Source: Endoryza foliicola (GTDB lineage: Bacteria > Bacteroidota > Bacteroidia > Chitinophagales > Chitinophagaceae). Taken from it: a stretch of 64,000 nt of DNA. Where the stretch lies: the NCBI GenBank assembly GCA_965226965.1, contig OZ245715.1:2170001-2234000 (forward strand), given 5' to 3'. Both the position numbers and the translations under genes were made by a program. Positions within the stretch are counted from its first letter, which is position 1, and each line of letters begins with the position of its first letter. This document shows, piece after piece, positions 9,001 through 17,677 of the stretch. A model generated the notes under the pieces. The model was not told where the DNA came from. It did not search any database and saw only the letters and a program-made list of their open reading frames with translations.

Positions 9001-11463
9001 TTGTCAAAGTTTGCTTCAGCCAAACCGGAGTTGATTCGTTTGGAAATTCCGAACGGAGCTACGCCAGGGGCTACTCCATTGACAGTAACTGTAAAAGGAA
9101 ATTATATCAGCGATAGCACAAAAGTGTTGTTCAGAGGAAACCCTGTTACCACTACGGTAGTGAATGACACCACCGCATTGGCGCAAATCCCGGCCTTTAC
9201 CGGTAATCCTACCATTCAAGCGTACACGCCTTCGCAAACACCTTCTGGAAAAGACGGTGGTATCTCCAATAGTGTAACGTTCTACGATATTGTAAAAAAG
9301 AACGTAGTTATCAAAGCAGAAAATAAGTCGAAAAAATATGGTGAGAAATTGCCCCAGTTTACTGCTAAAGTAACAGTTGACGGGGTGCTCATCGACTCAA
9401 CTAATTTAACCTTGAAAGACCTCGGAATTGATTCCATCTATTTCCGAACAACAGCCACCAGTACGAGCAATGTGAACAATTACGTGATCATGCCGTCGCT
9501 TCGAACCTTCAGTCCGGAAGATCCTACCGACGCGGGTTATCTTGAATTGTATAACTATGACTCTGTAGGCGGTGTGTTACAGATCAAGAAAATGCCGCTT
9601 GTAATCAATCCGAGAGATACACAAGTGGTGTACGGTCAAAAAATTGGTAACATTCAGTTCAACTATCTCTATGGTGATTCGGCGATCGCCAACGACGAAA
9701 AAGCAGGATTCCTGTCAAATTTAAAAGCCTTGCATGCAGCCAATTTGATTGATACTGCAGTAGCCTTTGTAGATGATCAAGTAGCGATCAACGGTAGACT
9801 ATTAACGGCTGCTGATATCAATTCAATGGCTGCCATTACCAGTATCAAGTCAGTTGTGAACATTAAATCCGTGGTGAATATTAAATCAGTGGTAAATGGT
9901 GTGCCGGTATATGATACTACAAGACTACTCGAAATTTCGCCGAATTCAATCTTTAAATACCAGCAAGACTCTTCTTCTGCAACCTTGATCAATGGCAATG
10001 CAGTTGTGAACATCAAGTCTGTGGTAAATGGACAGGCTCTAGTAAACATTAAGTCGGTAGTAAATACTACGGCAATAGTGAACAGCAGTTCTGTATCTGA
10101 TACCAGCAATGCGAATGTAATTGTGATCATAGATGAAGAGGATGTGAATGCAGATCCTTCTTCTGTGATCTTGAGTCCGCTCAAAGCGATTAACATGATT
10201 ACAGGCTTTACTGCCGGAACACACTACATTGTTCCCGGAGCCTTGATTTCAGAAAACTTCGATATTAGTTATGGACTCGGAAACTTAGTGGTAACCAAGG
10301 CCAGTTTATCGATCAAAGCCAATTCACAAACAGTGGCTTTAGGAAGCGCTGTTCAACCCTATAGTTCAATAGTGAGTGGATATCAAAGTGGTGACGATTC
10401 TTTGAAAGTGTTTGCCGCTCCGATGCAATATCAAATAAAAGCCAGCAATGGTACCATTATCAGCACAACACCGGTACCTGCAGGAACTTATAGTATTGTA
10501 CCGGTTCCAACCTTTAAACAACCGGAGAACTATACTCCTGTAGTTGAAAATGGAACATTGGTGGTAAGCGCTGCGGCATTGAATGTTAAGGCAGACAATA
10601 AATGGATGTATCGTGGTAGTTCATTACCTGCCTTCACGTCTACTACTACCGGTTTTGTAAACGGGGTAGACAATACCGTGGTTTCCGGACCAACTTATAG
10701 TTTATTGCCTGCGGTATGCATCAATCCGGGTGTTTATACCATTCGTCCTTCTAACTTGGTATTAGCGGTTCCCGGCAACTACACCATTAGTTATACAGAT
10801 GGACTGTTGTATGTGAATCCGAAGGGATACGATGCCAATCCTGTAACCGTAGGTCTTACTTGCGTAGAGAAAGTGACCAACCACCCAAGTGGATACGGAT
10901 ATATTGCACATTTCTATTATAACAACTGTAACAGTACGCCTGTTTATGTGCCTATCGGTTCAAACAACTCTTTAACGAGCACGGCCAGTTTCGGAGGTAC
11001 GCAACCGGTATTGTTTAATCCGGGTAGAGGAACATTCGATATCTTCTTTAACGGTACTACTGTAAAATGGACCTTGAGAACCTACGATTGCAATACGCTG
11101 GTGGCTAAATCAGCATCAGCAAGTAGTAGCTCCTTGAAATGTACTGCGTCTATGATTACTACAGGAGAGGGTGCTGTTCGTTCAACAACTACTGAGGAGG
11201 TACCTGTGGTAAGTACTAAATTCAGTACCTATCCGAATCCGGTGAAGCAAACAGTGATCATCACTTTTGCTGATGCGGTTGGTGTTGAAAAGAAAGTGAC
11301 GGCTGTTTACGATGTTTTAGGAAGAAAGCAAGCGATTGTTTTGGATAAGAAGACGAGTTCCAATACTTTAGCACTCGATTTGAGTGGCTTGAAATCGGGT
11401 TGGTATGTGTTGAAAATTCAGATAGGTGATTCAGTAATGACCACCAAAGTACTGAAAGAGTAG
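6013..11463 (+). CDS. Secreted multidomain protein: beta-rich N-terminus, subtilisin-like (S8) domain, MBG repeats, T9SS sorting domain
   Basis: An 1816-residue exported protein. Residues 1-27 are a signal peptide. Residues 28 to about 358 are a Ser/Thr/Asn-rich, beta-solenoid-like region with no assigned function. Residues about 359-440 are a PKD/Ig-like domain (VNAGPNKEISC). Residues about 560-1000 are a subtilisin-fold domain with D591 (VGVISDSYN), N717 (TAAGNFGN) and S936 (FFGTSAAAPHTAG). At the usual catalytic His the sequence reads DEGRAM, with Glu636. Four MBG-type beta domains follow, interrupted by VVNIKSVVN repeats (about 1277-1360). The last 80 residues (STYPNPV ... LKSGWYVLKIQIGD) are a type A T9SS sorting domain. 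It may be a protease or an inactive binding module; the adhesin-like flanks fit a cell-surface role. The cyclase gene follows after 26 bp. Confidence 0.85.
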   Translation: MSYSFKLSLKAVLAFCVSFVAFISNAQTPTTISQYVIFGGNSNCPNGVGQTPCSSPGCGVLINSSSVINGGIIGSYNTVRTYGSVQLNSSVMAGGLIQFSSNNKLNGNLYASNLINTTGVLVSASTSTTITGNWNVKGNTTVGSSSTFTGSITHPLGTTYTGPNPSTGNITGTPSLLGFPALPAVTTFPAAGTTNITATRSITPGSYGTVALTGNKTLTFSGPGVYVFKSIKNSGGTNNIVFDFKNAATGDIIIYVHGDVVLNKVSTSLANGGAASRILLETHGNGVECDDDHTAAFYIANGSSSNSASKWIGSVWAPYAAIRIGNSSGNTTITGALWSATQVALQNGVSVAFSPYVFCIPPVVNAGPNKEISCEQPTVALQGASSITGTYEWTALDVPGSILSGANTLSPTVNAAGRYVLNVTVTGGCSSSDTVLVTEKSCILPYYPPPAGGKIVNLIGAELNSLYENFGLVTDTAKTIFIIKGDSVYIEVVPLASKYGELLTLLKTAPYGLDKIINENTGTTLIGLYPIRNLRKLDSLTTLIDYVRPLFPGVGKQGIATTGGDAVMRTNIVRGGYNLSGDSVKVGVISDSYNTLPGDPAQTDVANGDLPGTGNVVNGEPVAVLLDYPFGQRTDEGRAMLQIVHDIAPKAKLAFRTGFISPSDMALGIRQLRDAGCDVIVDDVTFITEPFFRDGVVAGAVNEVSGQGVTYVTAAGNFGNKSYEGVFNATTPPSGYNGTAHNFGGGDIYQNISLTPGTYTIVLQWEDGFYSLDQGTGAQTDLDIFLTNNNGATLFGFNRNNIGGDPVEVLPFTVTSPTTTNILITRANGTGNVRFKYIVFRGEAVINEYQSGGATIVGHANAAGAITVGAVRYTRTPDYGYANPMAELFSSYGGVNINNQSRNKPDITAPNGVNTSVNFGALDVEADGIPNFFGTSAAAPHTAGAAALMIQAKKRYYGTGFAPDSIRSLLKATAIDMNTPGFDVMSGSGLIQLDSALSKFASAKPELIRLEIPNGATPGATPLTVTVKGNYISDSTKVLFRGNPVTTTVVNDTTALAQIPAFTGNPTIQAYTPSQTPSGKDGGISNSVTFYDIVKKNVVIKAENKSKKYGEKLPQFTAKVTVDGVLIDSTNLTLKDLGIDSIYFRTTATSTSNVNNYVIMPSLRTFSPEDPTDAGYLELYNYDSVGGVLQIKKMPLVINPRDTQVVYGQKIGNIQFNYLYGDSAIANDEKAGFLSNLKALHAANLIDTAVAFVDDQVAINGRLLTAADINSMAAITSIKSVVNIKSVVNIKSVVNGVPVYDTTRLLEISPNSIFKYQQDSSSATLINGNAVVNIKSVVNGQALVNIKSVVNTTAIVNSSSVSDTSNANVIVIIDEEDVNADPSSVILSPLKAINMITGFTAGTHYIVPGALISENFDISYGLGNLVVTKASLSIKANSQTVALGSAVQPYSSIVSGYQSGDDSLKVFAAPMQYQIKASNGTIISTTPVPAGTYSIVPVPTFKQPENYTPVVENGTLVVSAAALNVKADNKWMYRGSSLPAFTSTTTGFVNGVDNTVVSGPTYSLLPAVCINPGVYTIRPSNLVLAVPGNYTISYTDGLLYVNPKGYDANPVTVGLTCVEKVTNHPSGYGYIAHFYYNNCNSTPVYVPIGSNNSLTSTASFGGTQPVLFNPGRGTFDIFFNGTTVKWTLRTYDCNTLVAKSASASSSSLKCTASMITTGEGAVRSTTTEEVPVVSTKFSTYPNPVKQTVIITFADAVGVEKKVTAVYDVLGRKQAIVLDKKTSSNTLALDLSGLKSGWYVLKIQIGDSVMTTKVLKE
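9838..10095 (+). repeat. In-gene VVNIKSVVN repeat cluster
   Basis: Inside the 1816-residue protein the peptide VVNIKSVVN and close variants occur back to back (SIKSVVNIKSVVNIKSVVN) and again after spacers of about 20-45 residues. The underlying codons differ between copies (AACATTAAATCC, AATATTAAATCA, AACATCAAGTCT), so the repeats are old or kept at protein level, not a fresh slippage product. They sit between the second and third MBG-type domains and probably form a repetitive beta linker. Confidence 0.75.
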
Positions 11464-11489
11464 GAGCCGACAGATCGTTTGATGAATTT

Positions 11490-13439
11490 ATGAAACCACT
11501 ATTCGTTACAACACTGCTTACGTTGACCTGTCTTTTTTCTGTGAAGGCACAGAATATTGACAGCTTAAAAACAGCAATAAATGCAATGGCGCCAGATACC
11601 AATAAGGTAATGGCGCTTTTGCAATTAAGCAAGGAGTACTTGAATATTGAACCGAAAGACGCTGTTCCATTTGCCGCTCAGGCACGCGATCTATCATCTT
11701 CCTTATCGTTTTCAAAAGGAGCGGCTTTGGCTTATAAATATATTGGCATTGCCTACTATCAGCAGAGCCAATACATTGAGGCCTTGGAAAATTGGCGCCA
11801 GTCTTTGTCGTATTATGAATCTTTAAAGGATCTCTCCGGTATCGCCAATATTCAAAGTAATATTGGAGCGATCTACCAAAACCAAGGGAACGAATCGAAG
11901 GCCTTGGAATACTTATTCAATTCTTTACGTAATTCTGAACAAGCCGGGGATCAGTTTCGCATAGCATCGGCATTGATCAATATTGGAAGTGTGTACCAAC
12001 ACAAACCGGCCACTTATGATAAAGCGGTGCAGTATTATCAAAGGGCGCTTCCGATGAGTGAAAAGTTGGAAGACAATGATCAAATTGGAACCATTGCCGG
12101 AAACATCGGTGAAATTTTTCTAGAACGTGGAAGAACAGATTCAGCCCTCTATTATTTGAAGAAAGCAGAGAAAGCGTTTGAAAATACTGTTGACATCGCC
12201 AGTGTGTTGATCAATATTGGAAGAGTGTATGAGAATATCAAAAACTACTCCATCGCCCTTCAATATTATCAAGAAGCCAATAATGCAGCGGTAAAGCAGG
12301 ATTCAAAGCTTTATGAAACACGCGCACAAAAGAGCTTGGGTGCTGTTTACTTCGCTACCAATAACCAGAAACAAGCGCTGGAAGCATATCACCAAGCTGA
12401 GAAATTGGCGAATAGTATTAGCTCTAGTTTTGAGTTAAAAGACATCTACAAAGGATTGGCCAATACCTATGCGCGTCAGAAAAGTTTTGAACAAGCGTAT
12501 AAATATCAGAACCTATTACTCGATATCAAGGATACGATTTACAACAAAGAATTGGACATCAAATTGTCGAATTACGAGTTCAATTTTGAAATTGAGAAGA
12601 AGCAAAGCCAAATTGATTTGCTGGAGAAAGACAAAGTGTTGAAGGAGTTGGATATTCGTCGTCAAAAGTTTGCGAAGTACGCTTTCATGGCCGGTATTGG
12701 TTTGGTATTGATCATTACTGTCATCATTTATCGAAACTATCGAAACAAGGTAAAAGTGAATATTCTCTTAGATAGTCAGAAAGCACAAATTGAAACCTTG
12801 TTATTGAACATTTTGCCCGGTGAGGTAGCCAAAGAATTGCAACAGGAAGGGCATGCCACGCCGCGTTTCTATGAGAAGGTCTCTGTGTTGTTTACCGATT
12901 TCAAAGGATTCACTACAATTGCCGACTCCTTGTCGCCACAACAAGTGGTAGCTGAGTTGAACGACTTCTTCTTTGCTTTCGACGAAATTACGGAGCGACA
13001 TGGTATTGAGAAGATCAAAACCATTGGAGACTCGTATATGTGTGCCGGCGGTATTCCTGTAAGTTCCGAAGATCATCCGATAAGAATTGTACGGGCAGCC
13101 TTAGAAATCCAGAAATGTATGATTGAAAAGAACCGCCAACGGGTGGCTAAGGGATTGGATGCATGGGAGATGCGAATAGGGGTTCACGTGGGACCTATTG
13201 TAGCAGGAGTGGTAGGTAAGAACAAGTACGCTTACGATATTTGGGGAACCACGGTAAACATTGCTAGTAGAATGGAAAGCAATGGTGCTCCGGGTCAGGT
13301 GAACATCTCCGAGTCTACCTACGAACTAGTAAAGCATGAGTTCATCTGTACGTACAGAGGTAAAATATCAGCCAAAAACATCGGCGAAATTGATATGTAT
13401 TTTGTTTCCGGAACTAGGGACGGGTCTTCGTTGTCATAA
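11490..13439 (+). CDS. TPR-domain transmembrane class III adenylate cyclase
   Basis: A 649-residue protein. It has a signal peptide (1-20), at least six tetratricopeptide repeats in the periplasmic part (about 40-345), a coiled coil (about 355-392), one membrane helix (about 397-414) and a cytoplasmic cyclase domain (about 460-640). Metal-binding Asp470 (FTDFKGFT) and Asp514 (GDSYM) are present. Substrate determinants Lys510 (KIKTIGD) and Asp583 (YDIWG) are those of adenylate, not guanylate, cyclases. Transition-state residues Asn590 and Arg594 are intact. It should make cAMP in response to something sensed by the periplasmic TPRs, perhaps the surface protein encoded 26 bp upstream. Its 3' end overlaps the convergent antiporter gene by 26 bp. 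Confidence 0.92.
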   Translation: MKPLFVTTLLTLTCLFSVKAQNIDSLKTAINAMAPDTNKVMALLQLSKEYLNIEPKDAVPFAAQARDLSSSLSFSKGAALAYKYIGIAYYQQSQYIEALENWRQSLSYYESLKDLSGIANIQSNIGAIYQNQGNESKALEYLFNSLRNSEQAGDQFRIASALINIGSVYQHKPATYDKAVQYYQRALPMSEKLEDNDQIGTIAGNIGEIFLERGRTDSALYYLKKAEKAFENTVDIASVLINIGRVYENIKNYSIALQYYQEANNAAVKQDSKLYETRAQKSLGAVYFATNNQKQALEAYHQAEKLANSISSSFELKDIYKGLANTYARQKSFEQAYKYQNLLLDIKDTIYNKELDIKLSNYEFNFEIEKKQSQIDLLEKDKVLKELDIRRQKFAKYAFMAGIGLVLIITVIIYRNYRNKVKVNILLDSQKAQIETLLLNILPGEVAKELQQEGHATPRFYEKVSVLFTDFKGFTTIADSLSPQQVVAELNDFFFAFDEITERHGIEKIKTIGDSYMCAGGIPVSSEDHPIRIVRAALEIQKCMIEKNRQRVAKGLDAWEMRIGVHVGPIVAGVVGKNKYAYDIWGTTVNIASRMESNGAPGQVNISESTYELVKHEFICTYRGKISAKNIGEIDMYFVSGTRDGSSLS

Positions 13440-14580
13440 TTCCAATCATCATTATTAGGGCACAAAGCAATATTACTTGAATGATCAGCGATTGATTCAT
13501 GATTGGTATCGCTTGGGCAGGAGTAATTGATACAAATAGCAAAACAGTGATCAATCCTCTTGGGGCAATAAATGCCAAAGGATGCAGAGGAAGTTTCGAA
13601 ATCTTAAGTTGGATAACCCTGATCACCAGGATAGCTGCTACTATCGCACCTGCCCAACCAATGGTTGCTGTGTTGAGAACTTCTTCTGCTTTTATTAAAT
13701 AGCCAAATACCAAAAAGAACAGAGAGCGAATCAAGAAAGTGAATTCAATGGTAATCTCATGGAATTTGTGAACCTCCTTTTCTAAATTATCCGGATCGAA
13801 TTTATTGATAAAGGAGTAGCGCTTCAATTCATCCAAATTGCCTAGGAACAATCCGAATATCAGGATGAAGATCAACGCGGGTAAATGGTAGGCTTTCGCG
13901 ATGGTATAAATTAAAATCACCATAAATATAATAGGCAGGAACTTAATATGGTGATTAATGCGCTTGAAAAGAAATGCCAATAATAATGTAGCGATCAAGG
14001 AGATGACAACGATCGCAATCAGTTGCAAAAAGAATTCTCCTACCGAAGCTGCGTTGATCATTTCATTCAAGGCAAAAAAATTGAATATGATCACGCCAAT
14101 AATGTCTGATAAGCTACTTTCAAATGTGATGAATTCTTTCGCTTGTTTTGAAAGATTGCGAACGGTTGGAATGGCAATAGCGCTGCTGATAATGCAAAGC
14201 GGCAGGGCATTGGTAATACAATCTTTTAGCGGATAACCGGAGTACAAATGAAATGCATAGGCAATTCCACCTCCTAATAAAATAATGGGAATCAAGCTGC
14301 CCCAAATAGATTTTCTTACTATACTAAGCTTCTCTTTGTTAAGTTGCAATTCAAGCGCTCCTTCCATCACAATTAAGATCAATCCAACGGTGCCAAGTAA
14401 AGGGAGTGTGTCTGAAAGATCAGGGACTGTAATATTCAGAAATTTGGTCAACTCTTTTAAACCATATCCAACAAGTAGTAATAATATGACTGTTGGAATT
14501 TTTGTTTTAGGAGCCGTAATGTCAAATAGGTAGGCAACTAAAACGAGACAGCAAAAAGTAATGATAATGGCACTGGTCAC
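13414..14580 (-). CDS. Cation:proton antiporter (CPA family)
   Basis: A 388-residue inner-membrane protein with about 11 hydrophobic helices and little outside them. The N-terminus (PKTKIPTVILLLLVGYGLKE) and the helix with FESSLSDIIGVIIFN match Na+/H+ antiporters, where the acidic pair in the middle helix is the ion site. The start is GTG at 14580. There is no C-terminal TrkA or universal-stress domain, so this is the short form of the family. The gene converges on the cyclase gene, overlapping it by 26 bp, with no terminator visible between them. Ion specificity (Na+, K+) cannot be read from the sequence. Confidence 0.88.
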   Translation of the reverse strand: MTSAIIITFCCLVLVAYLFDITAPKTKIPTVILLLLVGYGLKELTKFLNITVPDLSDTLPLLGTVGLILIVMEGALELQLNKEKLSIVRKSIWGSLIPIILLGGGIAYAFHLYSGYPLKDCITNALPLCIISSAIAIPTVRNLSKQAKEFITFESSLSDIIGVIIFNFFALNEMINAASVGEFFLQLIAIVVISLIATLLLAFLFKRINHHIKFLPIIFMVILIYTIAKAYHLPALIFILIFGLFLGNLDELKRYSFINKFDPDNLEKEVHKFHEITIEFTFLIRSLFFLVFGYLIKAEEVLNTATIGWAGAIVAAILVIRVIQLKISKLPLHPLAFIAPRGLITVLLFVSITPAQAIPIMNQSLIIQVILLCALIMMIGIMTTKTRP

Positions 14581-14641
14581 AAATAAAAGAGTTGATTGGG
14601 CCTAAAAGTACAAAAATCAAGCCGAGCGGTATCTACATTTC

Positions 14642-15592
14642 TTAGTTCTTAATGAAAACAGGGCCTAACTGAATTCGGTATTCTGAATCTGTTAATCGAT
14701 AGGGAATTCCATCTGGCCATTTTTTCAGATAGATGTGAAACTGTTTACCTAGAGGGTCAGACTCTTGATAAACCAGCCATTTGCCGTCGTCACTCCAACT
14801 GTGCCAGCCTATTGAATTTGCCGTAGTGAAGAGTTGCTTTTCTCCGGTTCCATCGGAATTGATACGGTATATTTTATTAAGATCTTTTTGTTGACTTACA
14901 TAACTGATAAATTCACCCGATGGATGCCATTTAGGAGCACCAACTGTAAAGCCTTCCTTTATTTTGGCTTTGGTACTGGTATCGTGGAAGGTTAACTGTT
15001 GAATTTTTTTAGTAGAAAGATCATAGCGATACAATTCCGTTTCGGAATAAGGCGAAGGCTTTGCCTTTCTCCCAACAAATGCAAGAGCAATTTTAGTAGG
15101 TAACAATGTTGGTTCTGTTACATGCATTCCGGGTAAAACAAGCCATTCGCGGTATTTTCCGGTTTTAATATCCATCGCTACTAAGACGGATCTTTGAATG
15201 TTAGTGGGACGAGTGGCAACTAACAATGTATCTGGCGATAGTTGGCAAATAGGGCCATCGTAGATTTCTAAGGGAGAAATTAGACGTGACTGCAAATTGT
15301 TTTTGTTCCATTCAAACAATCGGAAAACGCCTTTCGTATGTTGAAAGTCACTAGCATAGAAAATACAAGAATCATTGCTAGCATATGCAAATGCCATGTC
15401 TTTGTTTTGAAGGATCGTACGATTGTTTTGACCATCCATATTTACCAAACGAATGTCCCAATTTGAACCAGTGCTATCGGGTTGAAAAACCGTGTACACT
15501 ATTTGATAAGGAAGTTTATAAGATTGGGCCCCCGCAAAAAAATGCGCCAAAAATAGTACTGAAAACAGGGCTAAGATCGACTTCCTTCTCAT
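14642..15592 (-). CDS. TolB/PD40-like beta-propeller secreted protein
   Basis: A 316-residue protein with a signal peptide (1-22, ending FAGAQS) followed by WD40/PD40-type blades. The repeating pattern of DIRLVNMDGQNN, APKWHPSGEFISYVS, IYRINSDGTGEKQL and WHSWSDDGKWLVYQE is typical of TolB-like propellers that bind peptides or cell-wall components. No enzymatic domain is attached. It ends 61 bp upstream of the antiporter start and begins 37 bp after the S41 peptidase stop on the same strand. These minus-strand genes may form one transcript. The specific partner is unknown. Confidence 0.8.
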   Translation of the reverse strand: MRRKSILALFSVLFLAHFFAGAQSYKLPYQIVYTVFQPDSTGSNWDIRLVNMDGQNNRTILQNKDMAFAYASNDSCIFYASDFQHTKGVFRLFEWNKNNLQSRLISPLEIYDGPICQLSPDTLLVATRPTNIQRSVLVAMDIKTGKYREWLVLPGMHVTEPTLLPTKIALAFVGRKAKPSPYSETELYRYDLSTKKIQQLTFHDTSTKAKIKEGFTVGAPKWHPSGEFISYVSQQKDLNKIYRINSDGTGEKQLFTTANSIGWHSWSDDGKWLVYQESDPLGKQFHIYLKKWPDGIPYRLTDSEYRIQLGPVFIKN

Positions 15593-15629
15593 ACATCAAT
15601 ATACGAGGAGTAAATTCAAATAGATGGTA

Positions 15630-17045
15630 TTAGAGTTGCATCGCCCATTTGATCCAATCTAAGGTTCCGGCGGGTACGCGATTTTTGGGTTGAATTCCGC
15701 CAGCATCAATGGGTGCAGTGTCGGTCCAATTCGACTTTGTAATAGGTATGTGTACCGAAAACTTTGAGTAGGGTAAATCGGTACCATTACTCATGCCTTC
15801 ATAGTCCATCATCCCAAAAGTATTGGTGCCCGCAATGATGGTTTTCTTGCTTTGTTTCGAAAGTTGTAAAAAGTACTCTGTGGAACTTCCGCAAAACTCA
15901 TCAACAAGTAATATTACTTTCTTAATAGAATTGGCCGGTTGGTCATTGGGGAAGAAGGCTCCGGGTATTTGATAGAAACCGGTTTGCATTTTTTGAAGCG
16001 TATCAAAAGCAATTTGGTACTGACGAAGGATCGACTCGGGAAAGTATTTCTTATACTCATCAGGTACCGGTCCTTTCGCGAAGGGTTCAATTTCGGGAAG
16101 CTTTTTAGCTACATTCGATCTCGTTATTCTTAATGATGCCAAAGGCTGGTAAATATCGTTGGTTTGAATAAAGGGGAGAATGCTTACCCAGCCGGTACTT
16201 CCTCCGCTGTTGCCTCTTAGATCAATAATGAGTTTTTCTGATTTGCGAATTGCAGCGTCGTTTTCAGCTGCCACTTGAGCTATCTTTGCATCAGTATTGG
16301 AGAAAGTACCAATTTTCAAATAGCCCGTTTGTGCATTCAATTGTTCGAAGTAAACCGGCTTGTCGAATCCTTTCCATTGAGCAAAATCCTTCTTTTCTTT
16401 TTTTGTAAACAAGGTTGAATCGGCTCTCGCCCAGCAATTGAAATCCCAGAATTGCAATAGATTACCATAAAGCTTTACAGGCGTTGAAGTGCTGGTTCTA
16501 TTGTTGTAGTCGAGTGCATACCATTTTCCGTTCTTATTAAACAACGTGAAGTAGACAAATCCTTTGGGATATGTATCTGCCGTTCCCTCTAGTTTGTAGC
16601 CAATATAGTTGTTTCCTTTTTTCTCAATACCGATGGTTAGATTTTGATCGGGGTTGACCCAAGTGCCTTCAAATCCTTTTTTTAAGGAAGCTTGTTGGAA
16701 ATAGGTATTCGACTTTGGGTGAACTACCACGCTATCAATATCGGTTACATCGTAATAAGTAATGTAGAAATGTTTGTCTTTGAAGAACTGAACGTAGGCT
16801 GCCAATATATCGAAGCAAGTTTTATAGCGAGCGACCGCTTTCGATTTTACAAGAAGTGTTTGTTTTAAGTTCGTGTAACCGGCTTTGTTGACAGCAGTTT
16901 TAGAAGGGAAACCTGCGTAATTGGTTTCTGTTTCTTTGATCAGTGCGGTTAAATTTTCATAGCAATCGCAAGTTTGAGCCCTTAAAACTAATGCGGCAAA
17001 AAGTGCAATGAAAAGAAAGGTTAGTTTTTTTAAAGCAGCAATCAT
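15630..17045 (-). CDS. S41 family (C-terminal processing-like) peptidase
   Basis: A 471-residue exported protein with a signal peptide (1-24, LVLRAQ-T) and a tail-specific-protease fold in its C-terminal half. The strand KLIIDLRGNSGGSTGW (about 271-286) forms the oxyanion site. The nucleophile is Ser387 or Ser388 in VDEFCGSSTEYF, with Glu390 close by. No PDZ domain is recognisable, so it belongs with short Bacteroidota S41 proteins that act on unknown periplasmic or extracellular peptides. The start ATG (17045) lies directly behind a 13-bp inverted repeat (17046-17088) that may control expression. Confidence 0.85.
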   Translation of the reverse strand: MIAALKKLTFLFIALFAALVLRAQTCDCYENLTALIKETETNYAGFPSKTAVNKAGYTNLKQTLLVKSKAVARYKTCFDILAAYVQFFKDKHFYITYYDVTDIDSVVVHPKSNTYFQQASLKKGFEGTWVNPDQNLTIGIEKKGNNYIGYKLEGTADTYPKGFVYFTLFNKNGKWYALDYNNRTSTSTPVKLYGNLLQFWDFNCWARADSTLFTKKEKKDFAQWKGFDKPVYFEQLNAQTGYLKIGTFSNTDAKIAQVAAENDAAIRKSEKLIIDLRGNSGGSTGWVSILPFIQTNDIYQPLASLRITRSNVAKKLPEIEPFAKGPVPDEYKKYFPESILRQYQIAFDTLQKMQTGFYQIPGAFFPNDQPANSIKKVILLVDEFCGSSTEYFLQLSKQSKKTIIAGTNTFGMMDYEGMSNGTDLPYSKFSVHIPITKSNWTDTAPIDAGGIQPKNRVPAGTLDWIKWAMQL

Positions 17046-17088
17046 AAAAAAAGGTTTGTTCGGTATGAAAATATACGAACAAACCTTT
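17046..17088 (-). promoter_or_regulatory. Terminator-like hairpin ending at the start codon of the S41 gene
   Basis: A perfect 13-bp inverted repeat, AAAGGTTTGTTCG (17050-17062) and CGAACAAACCTTT (17076-17088), with a 13-base loop. Read on the minus strand, the stem is followed by a run of seven T and then immediately by the ATG of the S41 peptidase. It has the form of an intrinsic terminator, yet no gene ends here. It could work as an attenuator, a translation-blocking hairpin or a repressor operator. Confidence 0.55.
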
Positions 17089-17354
17089 CTTATTGTTACA
17101 CTTAGTTGATAAAACTATTCAAATTAATTATTTTTTAAGGTGTAGTGCTATTGAAATAAAGGATCTCAAACGTTTCATGACATACCAGTTAATGAGCGAT
17201 GAAGCTTTATAAAAGTGTACTCTTTTATCCAAGCGACTCCTCCGACCGATGTTTTGAGTGGGTCCCACGAGGTCCCTGAGCGCTCCGAAGGAGCAGTCGA
17301 AGGGTCGAAGTGGGGGCCACGAAAAATATCGAATGTTTAAGAAAAAAATGAGGG

Positions 17355-17405
17355 GTCATTCCGAACGACTGAGTTTGCAAAGCAAACGAAGGAGAGAGGA
17401 ACCTC
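17355..17405 (+). repeat. REP-like palindromic repeat, copy 1
   Basis: It begins GTCATTCCGAACGA and ends GAGAGAGGAACCTC, with a variable hairpin (TTTGCAAAGCAAA) in the centre. A second copy lies in opposite orientation at 17678-17729. Conserved ends around a variable hairpin are typical of bacterial REP elements. Confidence 0.65.
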
Positions 17406-17677
17406 GGAACGGGTTTTGTGGAAAGAATCTGATTTCGAGGCATTGACGCTTCATGCTATTAGTTGCTAGGTTATTGAGTAATTTAGTTGTTTAGTTTTAA
17501 AGTTGCTTCACCATTGACTCATGGCGCTCTTGTTCGCGCAAGAATGCAAAAGCACAAGTTACAGCCAGTATCTTGTTCAAAGCCCCAAACTCAAAAACTA
17601 AACAACTCAAAAACTCACCAACGAGTTTAGTGAAAAAAAACTGCTTCAAAAGCGCCTCTTCCATAATAACGCGTTTT

